Below, piece after piece: positions 1 to 8,196 of a DNA stretch of 64,000 bases (position 1 is the first letter of the stretch; every line of letters starts with the position of its first letter). Source of the stretch: Nonomuraea turcica (GTDB taxonomy: Bacteria; Actinomycetota; Actinomycetes; Streptosporangiales; Streptosporangiaceae). Position numbers and translations under genes: made by a program. The stretch is from NCBI RefSeq assembly GCF_030718205.1, contig NZ_JAUZQF010000003.1, forward strand, positions 248,001-312,000, read 5' to 3'. The notes under the pieces were generated by a model. The model searched no databases. It was not told the DNA's origin and saw nothing but the letters and a program-made list of their open reading frames with translations.

Positions 1-355
1 GGCCGTCGAAGTGCAGCGTGTGCGAATGGGCGATCGCGTCGATCTCCCCGGCGGCGGCCGCCCCGGTCTGCTCGATCGCGACGTGGAACCCCCGCTGCGC
101 GGCCTCGTCGATCACGTGGGCGGCGAGGTGGCCGAAGTAGGGGCTGTGGATCTCCGGCACGGCCAGGCCGATGATGCCGGTCCGCCCAGACTTGAGCGTC
201 CGGGCGGAGAGGTTGACGCGGTAGCCCGACTGCCGGATGGCCTCCAGCACCCGGCGGCGGACCGGGTCGCTGACCCCGGCGCGGTTGTTGACCACGTTGG
301 AGACCGTCATCTTCGACACACCCGCCAGCCGGGCGACGTCGTTCATGGTCACCAT
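1..355 (-). CDS. LacI-family transcriptional regulator, N-terminal part (runs off window)
   Basis: DNA-binding repressor of sugar-utilisation genes. The visible 118 residues start with the LacI helix-turn-helix (NDVARLAGVSKMTVSNVVNN), followed by the hinge and the first strands of the periplasmic-binding-protein-like sensor domain (GIIGLAVPEIHSPYFG). ATG at 355 is used; an in-frame ATG at 346 is three codons further in. The gene stands just downstream of the arabinofuranosidase on the same strand, 43 bases after its stop. The palindromes upstream of that gene are its likely targets, so it probably senses arabinose or an arabino-oligosaccharide (inference). The C-terminal two thirds are outside the window. 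Confidence 0.93.
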   Translation of the reverse strand, partial: MVTMNDVARLAGVSKMTVSNVVNNRAGVSDPVRRRVLEAIRQSGYRVNLSARTLKSGRTGIIGLAVPEIHSPYFGHLAAHVIDEAAQRGFHVAIEQTGAAAAGEIDAIAHSHTLHFDG

Positions 356-398
356 GCCTGTGAGCCTATCGCGGTGCGCTCGGCGGCCCTGGTGACCG

Positions 399-1916
399 TC
401 ATCCGAGGCGGGCCTCCACGGTGACGAAGGAGTGGGCGGGCAGGTGCACCCGCAGCCCGGAAGCGGTCGCCGTGACCTGCTCGTGAGGCCGCGGGGCGAC
501 GGCGGCCGGCGTCTCGGGCGTGTTGTGGGCCTGCAGCTTCTCCGCGGTGAGGATCCGGGAGTGCGCGCCGGCCACGGCGCCGCCACGCAGGTCCAGCTCG
601 ACGTCGACGGCCTCGGCCGCGTCCAGGTTGGACATCGACACGAGCATCCGTCCGTCCTTGCGGCTCGCCGAGATCGAGACCGTCTTCAGCGTTTCCCTGC
701 CGGGCACGCCCGCCGGGAGGTCGACCCGCAGCGAGGCCGCGTCCTGGTGTCCCTTGTTCATCTCGAACACGTGGTACGTGGGCGTGAGCACGAGCGCGCC
801 GGAGTCGGGGTCGGTCAGGATCATGGCCTGGAGCACGTTCACCGTCTGGGCGATGTTGGCCATCACCAGCCGGTCGGCGTGGCGGTGGAAGATGTCGAAG
901 TGCAGGCCGGCCACCAGCGCGTCCCTGAGCGTGTTCTGCTGGTAGAGGAAGCCCGGGTTGGTGCCCGGCTCGACGTTCCACCACGTGCCCCACTCGTCCA
1001 GCACCAGGCCGACGTTCTTGTCCGGGTCGTAGCAGTCCATGACGTTCGAGTGGCCGGTGAGGAGCTCGTCGATGCGCGCCGCCTGGACCATCGTGCGGTA
1101 GTAGTCGTCGGTGTCGAACACGGTGGCGTCGCCCTTGTCCTGCCACGTGCCCGGAATCGTGTAGTAGTGCAGGGAGAGCGCCTGGTAGAACGGCTGGGGC
1201 CGGTAGGCGCAGCCCAGGTCGCCGAGCTGCTTCATGAGCGTCTCGGTCCAGGCGTAGTCGTCGGTGTTCGCGCCGGCGGCGACGCGGTAGAGCTTGTTGT
1301 CGCCGTGGTCGCGGCAGTAGGTGCCGTAGCGGCGGGCCTCGTCGGCGTAGTGCTGGGCGGTCATGTGGCCGCCGCAGCCCCAGGTCTCGTTGCCGAGCCC
1401 CCAGAAGCGCACCCGCCAGGGCTCCTCGCGGCCGTTGGCCTTGCGCAGGCGCACCATCGGCGAGTCGCCCTCGCGGGTCAGGTACTCGACCCAGTCGCTC
1501 ATCTCCTTGACCGTGCCCGAGCCGACGTTGCCGCTGATGTACGGCTCGGCGCCGAGCAACTCGCACAGGGCCATGAACTCATGGGTCCCGAAGTGGTTGT
1601 TCTCCTCGACGTTGCCCCAGTGGGTGTTCACCATCGCGGGGCGCTGGTCCTTCGGCCCGATGCCGTCCATCCAGTGGTACTCGTCGGCGAAGCAGCCGCC
1701 GGGCCAGCGCAGGTTGGGGATGTTCAGGGCACGCAGCGCGTCGACGACGTCCAGGCGGATGCCGCCGGCGTTCGGGAGCTCGCTGTCCTCGCCCACATAG
1801 AACCCGCCGTAGATGCAGCGGCCCAGATGCTCGGCGAAATGACCGTAGAGATGCCGGTTGATCACCGGACCCTCGACGTCGACATTGATGATGGCAGGCA
1901 CGACGACATTGCTCAT
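399..1916 (-). CDS. abfA: Intracellular alpha-L-arabinofuranosidase, GH51
   Basis: Releases terminal alpha-L-arabinofuranose from arabinan and arabinoxylan fragments in the cytoplasm; no signal peptide. At 505 residues it is normal length for bacterial GH51. The N terminus has the family pattern [15 protein letters not shown], the TIM barrel follows, and the C-terminal third is the beta-sandwich. The acid/base Glu is in [11 protein letters not shown] (about residue 175) and the nucleophile Glu in [10 protein letters not shown] (about residue 305). The start at 1916 follows a GAGGGA ribosome site. Transcription is likely controlled by the LacI regulator through the palindrome at 1945-1974. Substrate is assigned at family level only. 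Confidence 0.95.
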   Translation of the reverse strand: MSNVVVPAIINVDVEGPVINRHLYGHFAEHLGRCIYGGFYVGEDSELPNAGGIRLDVVDALRALNIPNLRWPGGCFADEYHWMDGIGPKDQRPAMVNTHWGNVEENNHFGTHEFMALCELLGAEPYISGNVGSGTVKEMSDWVEYLTREGDSPMVRLRKANGREEPWRVRFWGLGNETWGCGGHMTAQHYADEARRYGTYCRDHGDNKLYRVAAGANTDDYAWTETLMKQLGDLGCAYRPQPFYQALSLHYYTIPGTWQDKGDATVFDTDDYYRTMVQAARIDELLTGHSNVMDCYDPDKNVGLVLDEWGTWWNVEPGTNPGFLYQQNTLRDALVAGLHFDIFHRHADRLVMANIAQTVNVLQAMILTDPDSGALVLTPTYHVFEMNKGHQDAASLRVDLPAGVPGRETLKTVSISASRKDGRMLVSMSNLDAAEAVDVELDLRGGAVAGAHSRILTAEKLQAHNTPETPAAVAPRPHEQVTATASGLRVHLPAHSFVTVEARLG

Positions 1917-1944
1917 GAATGAATCCCTCAGGGGTGGTGGAGGT

Positions 1945-1974
1945 CGCTTTACCGATACATGGATCGGTAAAGCG
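1945..1974. promoter_or_regulatory. LacI-type operator palindrome upstream of abfA
   Basis: Perfect 12-bp inverted repeat CGCTTTACCGAT / ATCGGTAAAGCG around a 6-base centre (ACATGG). A second, related block CTTTATCGATACAG begins at 1981, 34 bases after the matching CTTTACCGATACAT. The pair sits 29-75 bases upstream of the abfA start and also between abfA and the divergent kinase at 2118. The adjacent LacI regulator is the obvious binder (inference). Confidence 0.75.
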
Positions 1975-2117
1975 AGGCAACTTTATCGATACAGGCACGA
2001 CTGTCAAGGGCTGAACCCGGAGGCTGCCGGATCCGTACCTCCTGTCGACTGTCTGGAGGAGAGAGTCCTGTTGCGTTCTGGTCTCAGGAGGACCCTCGGG
2101 TCCTGGATGGGCGGGCG

Positions 2118-4328
2118 ATGGCACACGGCACCAAGCACGGCGAGGCGGTGGGTGGGCGAACCGGCGGTGACCCCCTGCAGGTGGGCGGCCATCGCGTGAT
2201 CCGCCGGCTCGGCGCGGGCGGGATGGGCGTCGTCTACCTGGCGGAGAGCCCTTCGCGGCGACTGGTGGCGATCAAGATCATCCACCGGCATCTCGCCGGC
2301 GACCCGGAGTTCCGCCGGCGCTTCCGCCGCGAGGTCGCGACCACGCAGCGGGTCGCCCGCTTCTCCACGGCGCCCGTGCTCGAGGCCGATCTGGACGGCG
2401 ACCTCGCGTACGTCGTCACCGAATACGTGCCGGGGCCGACGCTGTTCCGCGCGGTCAAGGAGCGGGGCCCGATGTCGGGCTCGGAGCTCGAAGGGCTCGC
2501 CATGAGCACGGCGGTCGCCCTGTGGGCCATCCACGCGGCCGGCGTCGTCCACCGGGATCTCAAACCGTCGAACGTGCTGCTGTCGCCCGTGGGCCCGAAG
2601 GTCATCGACTTCGGTCTCGCCTTCGCGGCCGACTCCACCACCCTGTCGTTCACCAGAATGGGCACGCCGGCGTACATGTCTCCGGAGCAGGTGCGCGGGC
2701 TGCCGCTCTCGCCGGCCTCCGACGTCTTCGCCTGGGCCGGCGTCGTGGTCTTCGCGGCCGGTGGGCAGCCGCCGTTCGGCAGAGGAGCGGGGCACGAGGT
2801 GCTCTACCGCGTGGTTCACGACGACCCCGTTCTTCCCGCGTTGGACGGCGTGCTGGGGGAGCTGGTGTCGCGGGCGCTGAGCAAGAACCCGGCGGCGCGG
2901 CCGTCGGCAGCGGAGCTCGTGGACCTGCTCGCCGGGGGCACCGGTCTCCGGCTCCCGCCGACCATCTCGGGGGCCCGCCGGGAGCCCGAGCCCCAGCCGG
3001 CCGACCCCGGGGCCTGCCAGGAGCCCGAAGCCCCGCCGGCCGACCCGGAGCCACACGCGATCACCAGGCCGGGCAAGGGGCGCAGACGCCGGCGGGCCCC
3101 GTACCGGCGTTGGGCGTGGGGCGGTGCGGCGTTGGCCGCGCTCGCCCTGGTGACGGCAGGCGCCGTCTTCGTCTCTCAGGCGGCCGCCAACCGCAACCCC
3201 CTGCCTGCCGAACTGGCCCTTCATGAACCGTCCGCGCAGGACGCCGGCACGCGCTGGCGGAAACTCCCCGGGGAGAACCCGCTCCACGCTGACGGGGTGC
3301 GGTTCCACGTGCAGCCGGACAACGACGCGGCGCGGCAGGCACGGACCTGGTCGACGCAGGGCAGGACGGCCGACGCCGCCCTCATGCGGGCCCTGTCGGA
3401 GGTCCCCGCGGCCATGTGGCTCGCCGGAGGCTCGCCCGCCGACATCTCCCGTACGGTCCGTGACGCGGTCGCCGAGGCGGACCGGCAGCGGACCGTCCCC
3501 GCGTTCGTCACCGACCACATCCCCGGACGTGATTGCTGGAACGGCGGCGCCCCGAACGCCGAGAGCTACCGGGCGTGGATCGACGCGGTGGCCGAGGGCA
3601 TCGGGAGCCGGCCCGCGGTCGTCGCCCTGGAGCCCAGCGGCCTGGCACGGATGCCCGGCAGCCCGGAGTGCCCACAGGGTGGGCAGGCCGCCGCCGCCCA
3701 GCGGTACGCCGATCTCACGTACGCCGTGGAGACCCTCACCGGCCTGGCCCGCACCGCCGTGTACCTCGACGGCGGGCTGGCGGGGTGGCCCGCTTTCACC
3801 CAGGTCGCCGACCGGCTGGTCAACGCGGGGGTGGTCGACGCCGACGGCTTCTACGTCAACATGGTCGGCTACCGCACGACCGAGCTGTCGCTCGCGTACG
3901 CCGCCAAGCTGTCCAGATGTGTCTACCTGAGAGTCGCGTCGAGGACGGCGTCGTGCGCCGACGCGGCTCTGGCCGCCGTGCCCGACGCCGCGCCCGGCCT
4001 GCCCCACTTCGTCGTCGACACCAGCCGCAACGGGGCGGGGGAGTGGGAGCCGCCCGCCGGGCGGTTCCCCGTGCCGGACGAATGGTGCAATCCACCGGGC
4101 CGAGGTGCGGGTGCGCGGCCGACCGCCGACACGGGGAGCCCGCTGGCCGACGCGTTGTTGTGGCTCAACAGCCCGGGGTTCTCCAACGGCCAGTGCACCA
4201 GGGGCACCTCGGGACCGGCCGACCCTCTGTATGGCATCGTCACCCCGGCCGCCGGTCAGTGGTGGCCTGACCAGGCCCTCGAACGGGCGAAGAATGCGGT
4301 CCCGCCGCTGCCGCCCGCGGCGCGGTAG
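2118..4328 (+). CDS. Membrane Ser/Thr protein kinase with extracytoplasmic degenerate GH6 domain
   Basis: A 736-residue one-pass membrane protein. Residues about 25-280 form a Hanks-type kinase: glycine loop LGAGGMG (31-37), Lys53 in VAIKII, VVHRDLKPSN near 143, VIDFG near 165, and a GTPAYMSPEQ activation segment. A Pro/Glu-rich linker and a basic stretch lead to a single membrane helix (about 332-355). The outer domain (about 370-736) aligns from memory with actinobacterial GH6 cellulases: HIPGRDC with the proton-donor Asp kept, VDTSRNG and EWCNPPGRG. However, the usual EPD reads EPSG and the usual E-S/A-D-G reads FSNG, so two conserved Asp residues are missing and the domain is probably a sugar-binding sensor. 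No PASTA repeats. It is divergent from abfA, and its last 89 bases overlap the convergent rhodanese gene. Confidence 0.9.
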   Translation: MAHGTKHGEAVGGRTGGDPLQVGGHRVIRRLGAGGMGVVYLAESPSRRLVAIKIIHRHLAGDPEFRRRFRREVATTQRVARFSTAPVLEADLDGDLAYVVTEYVPGPTLFRAVKERGPMSGSELEGLAMSTAVALWAIHAAGVVHRDLKPSNVLLSPVGPKVIDFGLAFAADSTTLSFTRMGTPAYMSPEQVRGLPLSPASDVFAWAGVVVFAAGGQPPFGRGAGHEVLYRVVHDDPVLPALDGVLGELVSRALSKNPAARPSAAELVDLLAGGTGLRLPPTISGARREPEPQPADPGACQEPEAPPADPEPHAITRPGKGRRRRRAPYRRWAWGGAALAALALVTAGAVFVSQAAANRNPLPAELALHEPSAQDAGTRWRKLPGENPLHADGVRFHVQPDNDAARQARTWSTQGRTADAALMRALSEVPAAMWLAGGSPADISRTVRDAVAEADRQRTVPAFVTDHIPGRDCWNGGAPNAESYRAWIDAVAEGIGSRPAVVALEPSGLARMPGSPECPQGGQAAAAQRYADLTYAVETLTGLARTAVYLDGGLAGWPAFTQVADRLVNAGVVDADGFYVNMVGYRTTELSLAYAAKLSRCVYLRVASRTASCADAALAAVPDAAPGLPHFVVDTSRNGAGEWEPPAGRFPVPDEWCNPPGRGAGARPTADTGSPLADALLWLNSPGFSNGQCTRGTSGPADPLYGIVTPAAGQWWPDQALERAKNAVPPLPPAAR

Positions 4329-4905
4329 CCGCCCGGCGCAGGGCGGCGATCGCGGCCTCGACGTCGACGCCGCCCGCCCGGTTGTAGGGCAGCTTGGACA
4401 GCAGCGTGCCCATGAGGCAGCTGTCGGTGAGCGCGGCGAGCGTCAGGCCGCCGCCGATGACCCCGGCGGCGATCGTCGCCGCGGGCAGCCACGGGCTCGC
4501 CACGACCGAGACGAGCACGATCGTGCCGGCGACCAGACGGACCTGCCGCTCCAGAGCCCACCGCGGGCGCCCGCGGGTGACCGGGGCTCCCGAGGCGATC
4601 CAGGCGTTCATGCCGCCCTCCAGGACCGCGACATCGGTGGACCCGGCTCCGGCGAGCGCCTGCCGGGCGCGTTCCGCGCGGTTGCCGGACTGGCAGATGA
4701 GCACCATGGGGCCGCCGGCGTTCGCGACGATGCGCCGCAGGTGTGCGTCGTCGATCTGCTCGAGCGGCAGGTTGACGGCCCCGTCGAGGTGCGCTGACCG
4801 GAACTCCGCCGGGGTACGCACATCGACGAGCAGCACGCCGGGGTCGGCCGCGATCAGCGAGCGGGCGGAGACGGCGTCGATGCGGGCGGCGTTGAAACGG
4901 GACAA
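4240..4905 (-). CDS. Membrane rhodanese with DUF2892 (YgaP-like)
   Basis: A 221-residue sulfurtransferase anchored to the inner membrane. Residues 10-110 are one rhodanese domain with the persulfide-forming Cys in LICQSGNRAE; residues about 120-180 hold the two hydrophobic helices and SKLPYNR ending of DUF2892, as in E. coli YgaP. A 40-residue Ala/Pro-rich tail follows and overlaps the 3' end of the kinase gene on the opposite strand. TTG at 4905 is used as start because GAGGAG lies 8 bases upstream. It is the last gene of the cstR-MBL-rhodanese unit and likely carries sulfane sulfur produced by or fed to the persulfide dioxygenase. Confidence 0.9.
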   Translation of the reverse strand: MSRFNAARIDAVSARSLIAADPGVLLVDVRTPAEFRSAHLDGAVNLPLEQIDDAHLRRIVANAGGPMVLICQSGNRAERARQALAGAGSTDVAVLEGGMNAWIASGAPVTRGRPRWALERQVRLVAGTIVLVSVVASPWLPAATIAAGVIGGGLTLAALTDSCLMGTLLSKLPYNRAGGVDVEAAIAALRRAATAPRAAAAGPHSSPVRGPGQATTDRRPG

Positions 4906-4941
4906 GGAAGGTTCTCCTCAGAGCTCTGCGGATGTCGGGAG

Positions 4942-6246
4942 TCAGGCGGCGGCGAGGTCGGGCACGCCGGCGCCGGTGAGGGCCGCCGCGCGGTATCCCA
5001 GGCGGGCCAGGTGCCCGGCGGCGATGGCCGAGCGGCGGCCGCTGCCGCAGGCGACCAGGACCGGCCGCGCCGGGTCGAGCTCCGCGGGAACGCCGAGGGT
5101 GAACAGGTCGGGCAGGAAGCGTTCGACCGCCCCCTCGACCCGGGCCGCCGCCCACTCGCTCGGCATGCGCACGTCCAGCAGCTGCGCCCCGGGCCGGGCG
5201 AGCCGCTCGGCGAACGCCTTCAGCTCCAGCAGCTCGTACGTCTGCGTGGCGGCCTCGCCCAGCTCCCGGACGACGCCCTGGACGGTGTCGATGCCGATCC
5301 TGGCCAGCTGGGTGACGGCCTCGGCGACGTCCTGGCCGGGCTCGGCGACGAGGGTGATGGGCTCCTCGTACGGCAGCAGCCAGCCCGCCCACGCCCCGAA
5401 GTCGTCGTCCAGCTCGATGCCGAGCGAGCCGGGCAGCATCCCGCGCGCCTGGACCTGACGGGGCCGGATGTCCACCACGTGCGAGCCGGCGGGCACGGCG
5501 TGGAGCTCGGGGACCCCGACCGGAGGCATGGGCGCCCCGCCGAGGGTGTTGGCCGGGCCCATGCGCCGGTAGTAGGCCGGGATCGGCAGGGGATCGGCGA
5601 GCAGCCGGTCGGCGAACTCGCCGGCGTCGTCGATGGCCAGCAACGGGTTGTCCGTCAGCTCCGCGCCGATGCTGGAGGTGAGCCGGCCCGCGCCCGTGGC
5701 CGTGCAGAACGAGCCCTCGCCATGCGTGGGGTACAGGCCGACGCTGGGTGGCAGCGCGGCCAGCCGGCGCAGCGAGAGGTGCTGGAGCCGGGCCAGCGTC
5801 GGGGCGCGTTCGGGGCCGAGCAGGTCGGTGCGGCCGGCCGAGGCCACCAGCAGGCTGCCGCCGGAGAACACCGCGACCGGCTCGCCGTCGATGAGCACGA
5901 GGTAGCTGGTGTGCTCGGGGGTGTGGCCGGGCGTGTGGATCGGCCGGATGGTGAGCCCGCCGCCCTCGATGTCCTCCAGATGGAAAGCGGGCGTGTGCCG
6001 GTACGCGGCCGCTGCGGCGGCCGGCAGCACCAGCTCCGCGCCGGTCCGCAGCGCGGCCTGCGCGGCGCCGGAGACGTAGTCGTTGTGCAGGTGCGTCTCC
6101 AGCACGAACCGCAGCTCAACGTCGGCCGCGGCCGCAAGGAATCGGTCGATGTCCCGCTGTGGATCGACGAGGACACCCTTGCCCTCGTGCGTCAGCAGAT
6201 AGGTCTGGTCGCCCAAGCCAGGGGTGCGAAAAGGTATGACGTCCAT
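4942..6246 (-). CDS. MBL-fold persulfide dioxygenase fused to two rhodanese domains (CstB/ETHE1-like)
   Basis: Oxidises low-molecular-weight persulfides, part of sulfide detoxification. Residues 1-240 are an ETHE1-type metallo-beta-lactamase fold with the metal motifs THLHNDYVSG and HTPGHTPEHTSY. The C-terminal half holds two rhodanese-like modules: the first (about 250-330) lacks an active-site Cys where I would expect it, and the second has LVACGSGRRS. The 434-residue length and order match CstB. The ATG at 6246 is preceded by a G-rich ribosome site that lies inside the operator at 6250-6265, so repressor binding would block initiation too. It is 36 bases upstream of the rhodanese-DUF2892 gene. 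Confidence 0.92.
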   Translation of the reverse strand: MDVIPFRTPGLGDQTYLLTHEGKGVLVDPQRDIDRFLAAAADVELRFVLETHLHNDYVSGAAQAALRTGAELVLPAAAAAAYRHTPAFHLEDIEGGGLTIRPIHTPGHTPEHTSYLVLIDGEPVAVFSGGSLLVASAGRTDLLGPERAPTLARLQHLSLRRLAALPPSVGLYPTHGEGSFCTATGAGRLTSSIGAELTDNPLLAIDDAGEFADRLLADPLPIPAYYRRMGPANTLGGAPMPPVGVPELHAVPAGSHVVDIRPRQVQARGMLPGSLGIELDDDFGAWAGWLLPYEEPITLVAEPGQDVAEAVTQLARIGIDTVQGVVRELGEAATQTYELLELKAFAERLARPGAQLLDVRMPSEWAAARVEGAVERFLPDLFTLGVPAELDPARPVLVACGSGRRSAIAAGHLARLGYRAAALTGAGVPDLAAA

Positions 6247-6249
6247 AAA

Positions 6250-6265
6250 ATACCCCCAGGGGTAT
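6250..6265. promoter_or_regulatory. CstR/CsoR-type operator in front of the persulfide dioxygenase
   Basis: ATACCCCCAGGGGTAT, the G-tract inverted repeat typical of DUF156 regulators, ends 3 bases before the ATG of the gene it heads. It shares 15 of 16 positions with the copy at 6590-6605. Confidence 0.85.
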
Positions 6266-6309
6266 GTCGATCGTACAAAAATGCGGCCGCGGAGTCCGCG
6301 GCCGCTGGA

Positions 6310-6633
<324 letters not shown>

Positions 6634-6636
6634 CTA

Positions 6637-6651
6637 TGGAAACGGTTTTCA
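6637..6651. promoter_or_regulatory. Zur-like box upstream of the Dpp/Nik-type importer
   Basis: TGGAAACGGTTTTCA matches 12 of 15 positions of the actinobacterial Zur box as I recall it (TGAAAATGATTTTCA). It lies 48 bases upstream of the GTG start of the substrate-binding lipoprotein, on the side facing away from cstR. The match is from memory of the consensus and not from a scored matrix. Confidence 0.6.
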
Positions 6652-6699
6652 TGTGCTAATCTCGCGATCGCCCCAATCCCCCTGAACTAGGGACATTCA

Positions 6700-8196
6700 G
6701 TGCGTTACCCCAGCTTTTCGCGTGCCCTGGCGGCAGCTTGTGTCCTTTCCGTGGCCGCATGTTCGGTGCCGGCAGGCGGGCAGAGCACGGACTCCGCCTC
6801 GACCGGCGGCCGGATCAAGCTGGCGATGCTCCAGCCCCCGCGTACGGGCCTGTCGCCGTTCAGCGACGACGCCTTCAAGCTGTCGCGCTGGTCCACCGCC
6901 GAGACCCTGATCAACCTGGACGAGATCGGTGACGCGCGACCGGGGCTCGCCACCGCGTGGGCGCGGACCTCCGCACGGACCTGGGAGTTCACCGTCCGCC
7001 CCGGCGTGACGTTCCACGACGGCACCCGGCTGACCGCCCAGGTGGCCGTCAACGTGCTGACCCGCGCCACCAAGGCCACCCCCAAACCCCGCATCCTCGA
7101 CGGCGTCGAGCTGACCGCCAAGGCGGAGGGCGACAAGGTGGTGGTGACCACGGGCGAGCCGGACCCGCTCGTACCGCAGCGTCTGTCCTCGCCGCAGCTG
7201 TCGATCCTCGCGGAGAGCGCCTACGGCCCGGACGGCACGGTGAACCCGGTCGGCACCGGCAGCGGCCCCTTCAAGCTCACCAAGGTCAACGGCACCACGA
7301 CCGCGACCCTCGATCGTTACAACGGCTACTGGGGTGAGAAGGCCAAGGCCACCGGCATCGACGTCGCCTTCGTGCCGGACGGCACCGCCCGCGCCGCCGC
7401 CATCCGCAGCGGCCAGGCGCACATCGCCGAGGCGGTGCCGGTCTCACAAGCCGCGCTGCTGCAGAAGGAGACGGTCAGCGAGGTGCCGATGCCGCGCACC
7501 AACACCCTCTACCTGAACACCAAGACGGGTCCCTTCAAGGACCCAGGGGTACGCGCCGCCGCACGCACGGCCATCAACCCCGCCCAACTGGTCACGGGCG
7601 TGTACGAGGGCCGCGCCGACCTCGCCCGCGGCCTCCTGGGACCCGCGCTGCCGTGGGCCGCCGAGGGCCGCCGCCCCGTGACCGGGCGCGCGGCGCCCAC
7701 GGACGCCAAGGGCGTGTCGATCACCCTGGCCACCTACTCCGACCGGCCGGAGCTGCCGGAGGTCGCCTCGGTGCTGCAACAACACCTCCAGGCCGCCGGG
7801 TTCACCGTCAAGCTCGTGGTCCGCGAGTACGCGCACATCGAGGAGGACGCGCTGGCCGGCGCGTTCGACGCGTTCATCCTCTCTCGCGCGACCGTGCTGG
7901 ACTCGGGCGACCCGGTGGCGTACCTGCAGGCCGACTTCACCTGCGAAGGCTCCTTCAACCTGGCCAAGTTGTGCGACGAGGACGTCGACCAGGCCGTGAA
8001 GAAGGCCGCGGCGACGGAGGCCGGCCCCCCGAGGCGCGCGGCGATCCTGGAGGCCGAGGCGGCGATCCTGCGAACCGACGCCGCGATCCCGATGCTGCAC
8101 GAGCGCGTCATCCAGGGCGACGCCACCACGGTGGCGGACTCGGCGAAGGACCCGCGCGAGCGCGCCCTGATCACCACCGACACGCGGCTGAAATGA
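6700..8196 (+). CDS. ABC importer substrate-binding lipoprotein, Dpp/NikA type (SBP_bac_5)
   Basis: Captures a peptide, nickel or metallophore-like ligand outside the membrane and hands it to the permease that follows. 498 residues with a lipoprotein signal (ALAAACVLSVAAC, lipid-bearing Cys about 21), then the SBP family 5 hallmarks: WEFTVRPGVTFHDGTRL near 95-110, GTGSGPFKL near 185 and a C-terminal RRAAILEAEAAILR region. The GTG at 6700 is chosen because it gives the signal peptide. The gene starts a five-function operon with ATGA coupling to the permease. The Zur-like box upstream makes zinc or a zinc-metallophore a reasonable guess; nickel or dipeptides are the alternatives. Confidence 0.88.
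   Translation: MRYPSFSRALAAACVLSVAACSVPAGGQSTDSASTGGRIKLAMLQPPRTGLSPFSDDAFKLSRWSTAETLINLDEIGDARPGLATAWARTSARTWEFTVRPGVTFHDGTRLTAQVAVNVLTRATKATPKPRILDGVELTAKAEGDKVVVTTGEPDPLVPQRLSSPQLSILAESAYGPDGTVNPVGTGSGPFKLTKVNGTTTATLDRYNGYWGEKAKATGIDVAFVPDGTARAAAIRSGQAHIAEAVPVSQAALLQKETVSEVPMPRTNTLYLNTKTGPFKDPGVRAAARTAINPAQLVTGVYEGRADLARGLLGPALPWAAEGRRPVTGRAAPTDAKGVSITLATYSDRPELPEVASVLQQHLQAAGFTVKLVVREYAHIEEDALAGAFDAFILSRATVLDSGDPVAYLQADFTCEGSFNLAKLCDEDVDQAVKKAAATEAGPPRRAAILEAEAAILRTDAAIPMLHERVIQGDATTVADSAKDPRERALITTDTRLK

Noticed and set aside
2004..4007. Long open frame opposite the kinase gene on the minus strand
   Set aside because: Such antisense frames are expected at this GC content. Composition is Arg/Gly/Pro-rich with no motif, while the plus strand encodes a clear kinase.
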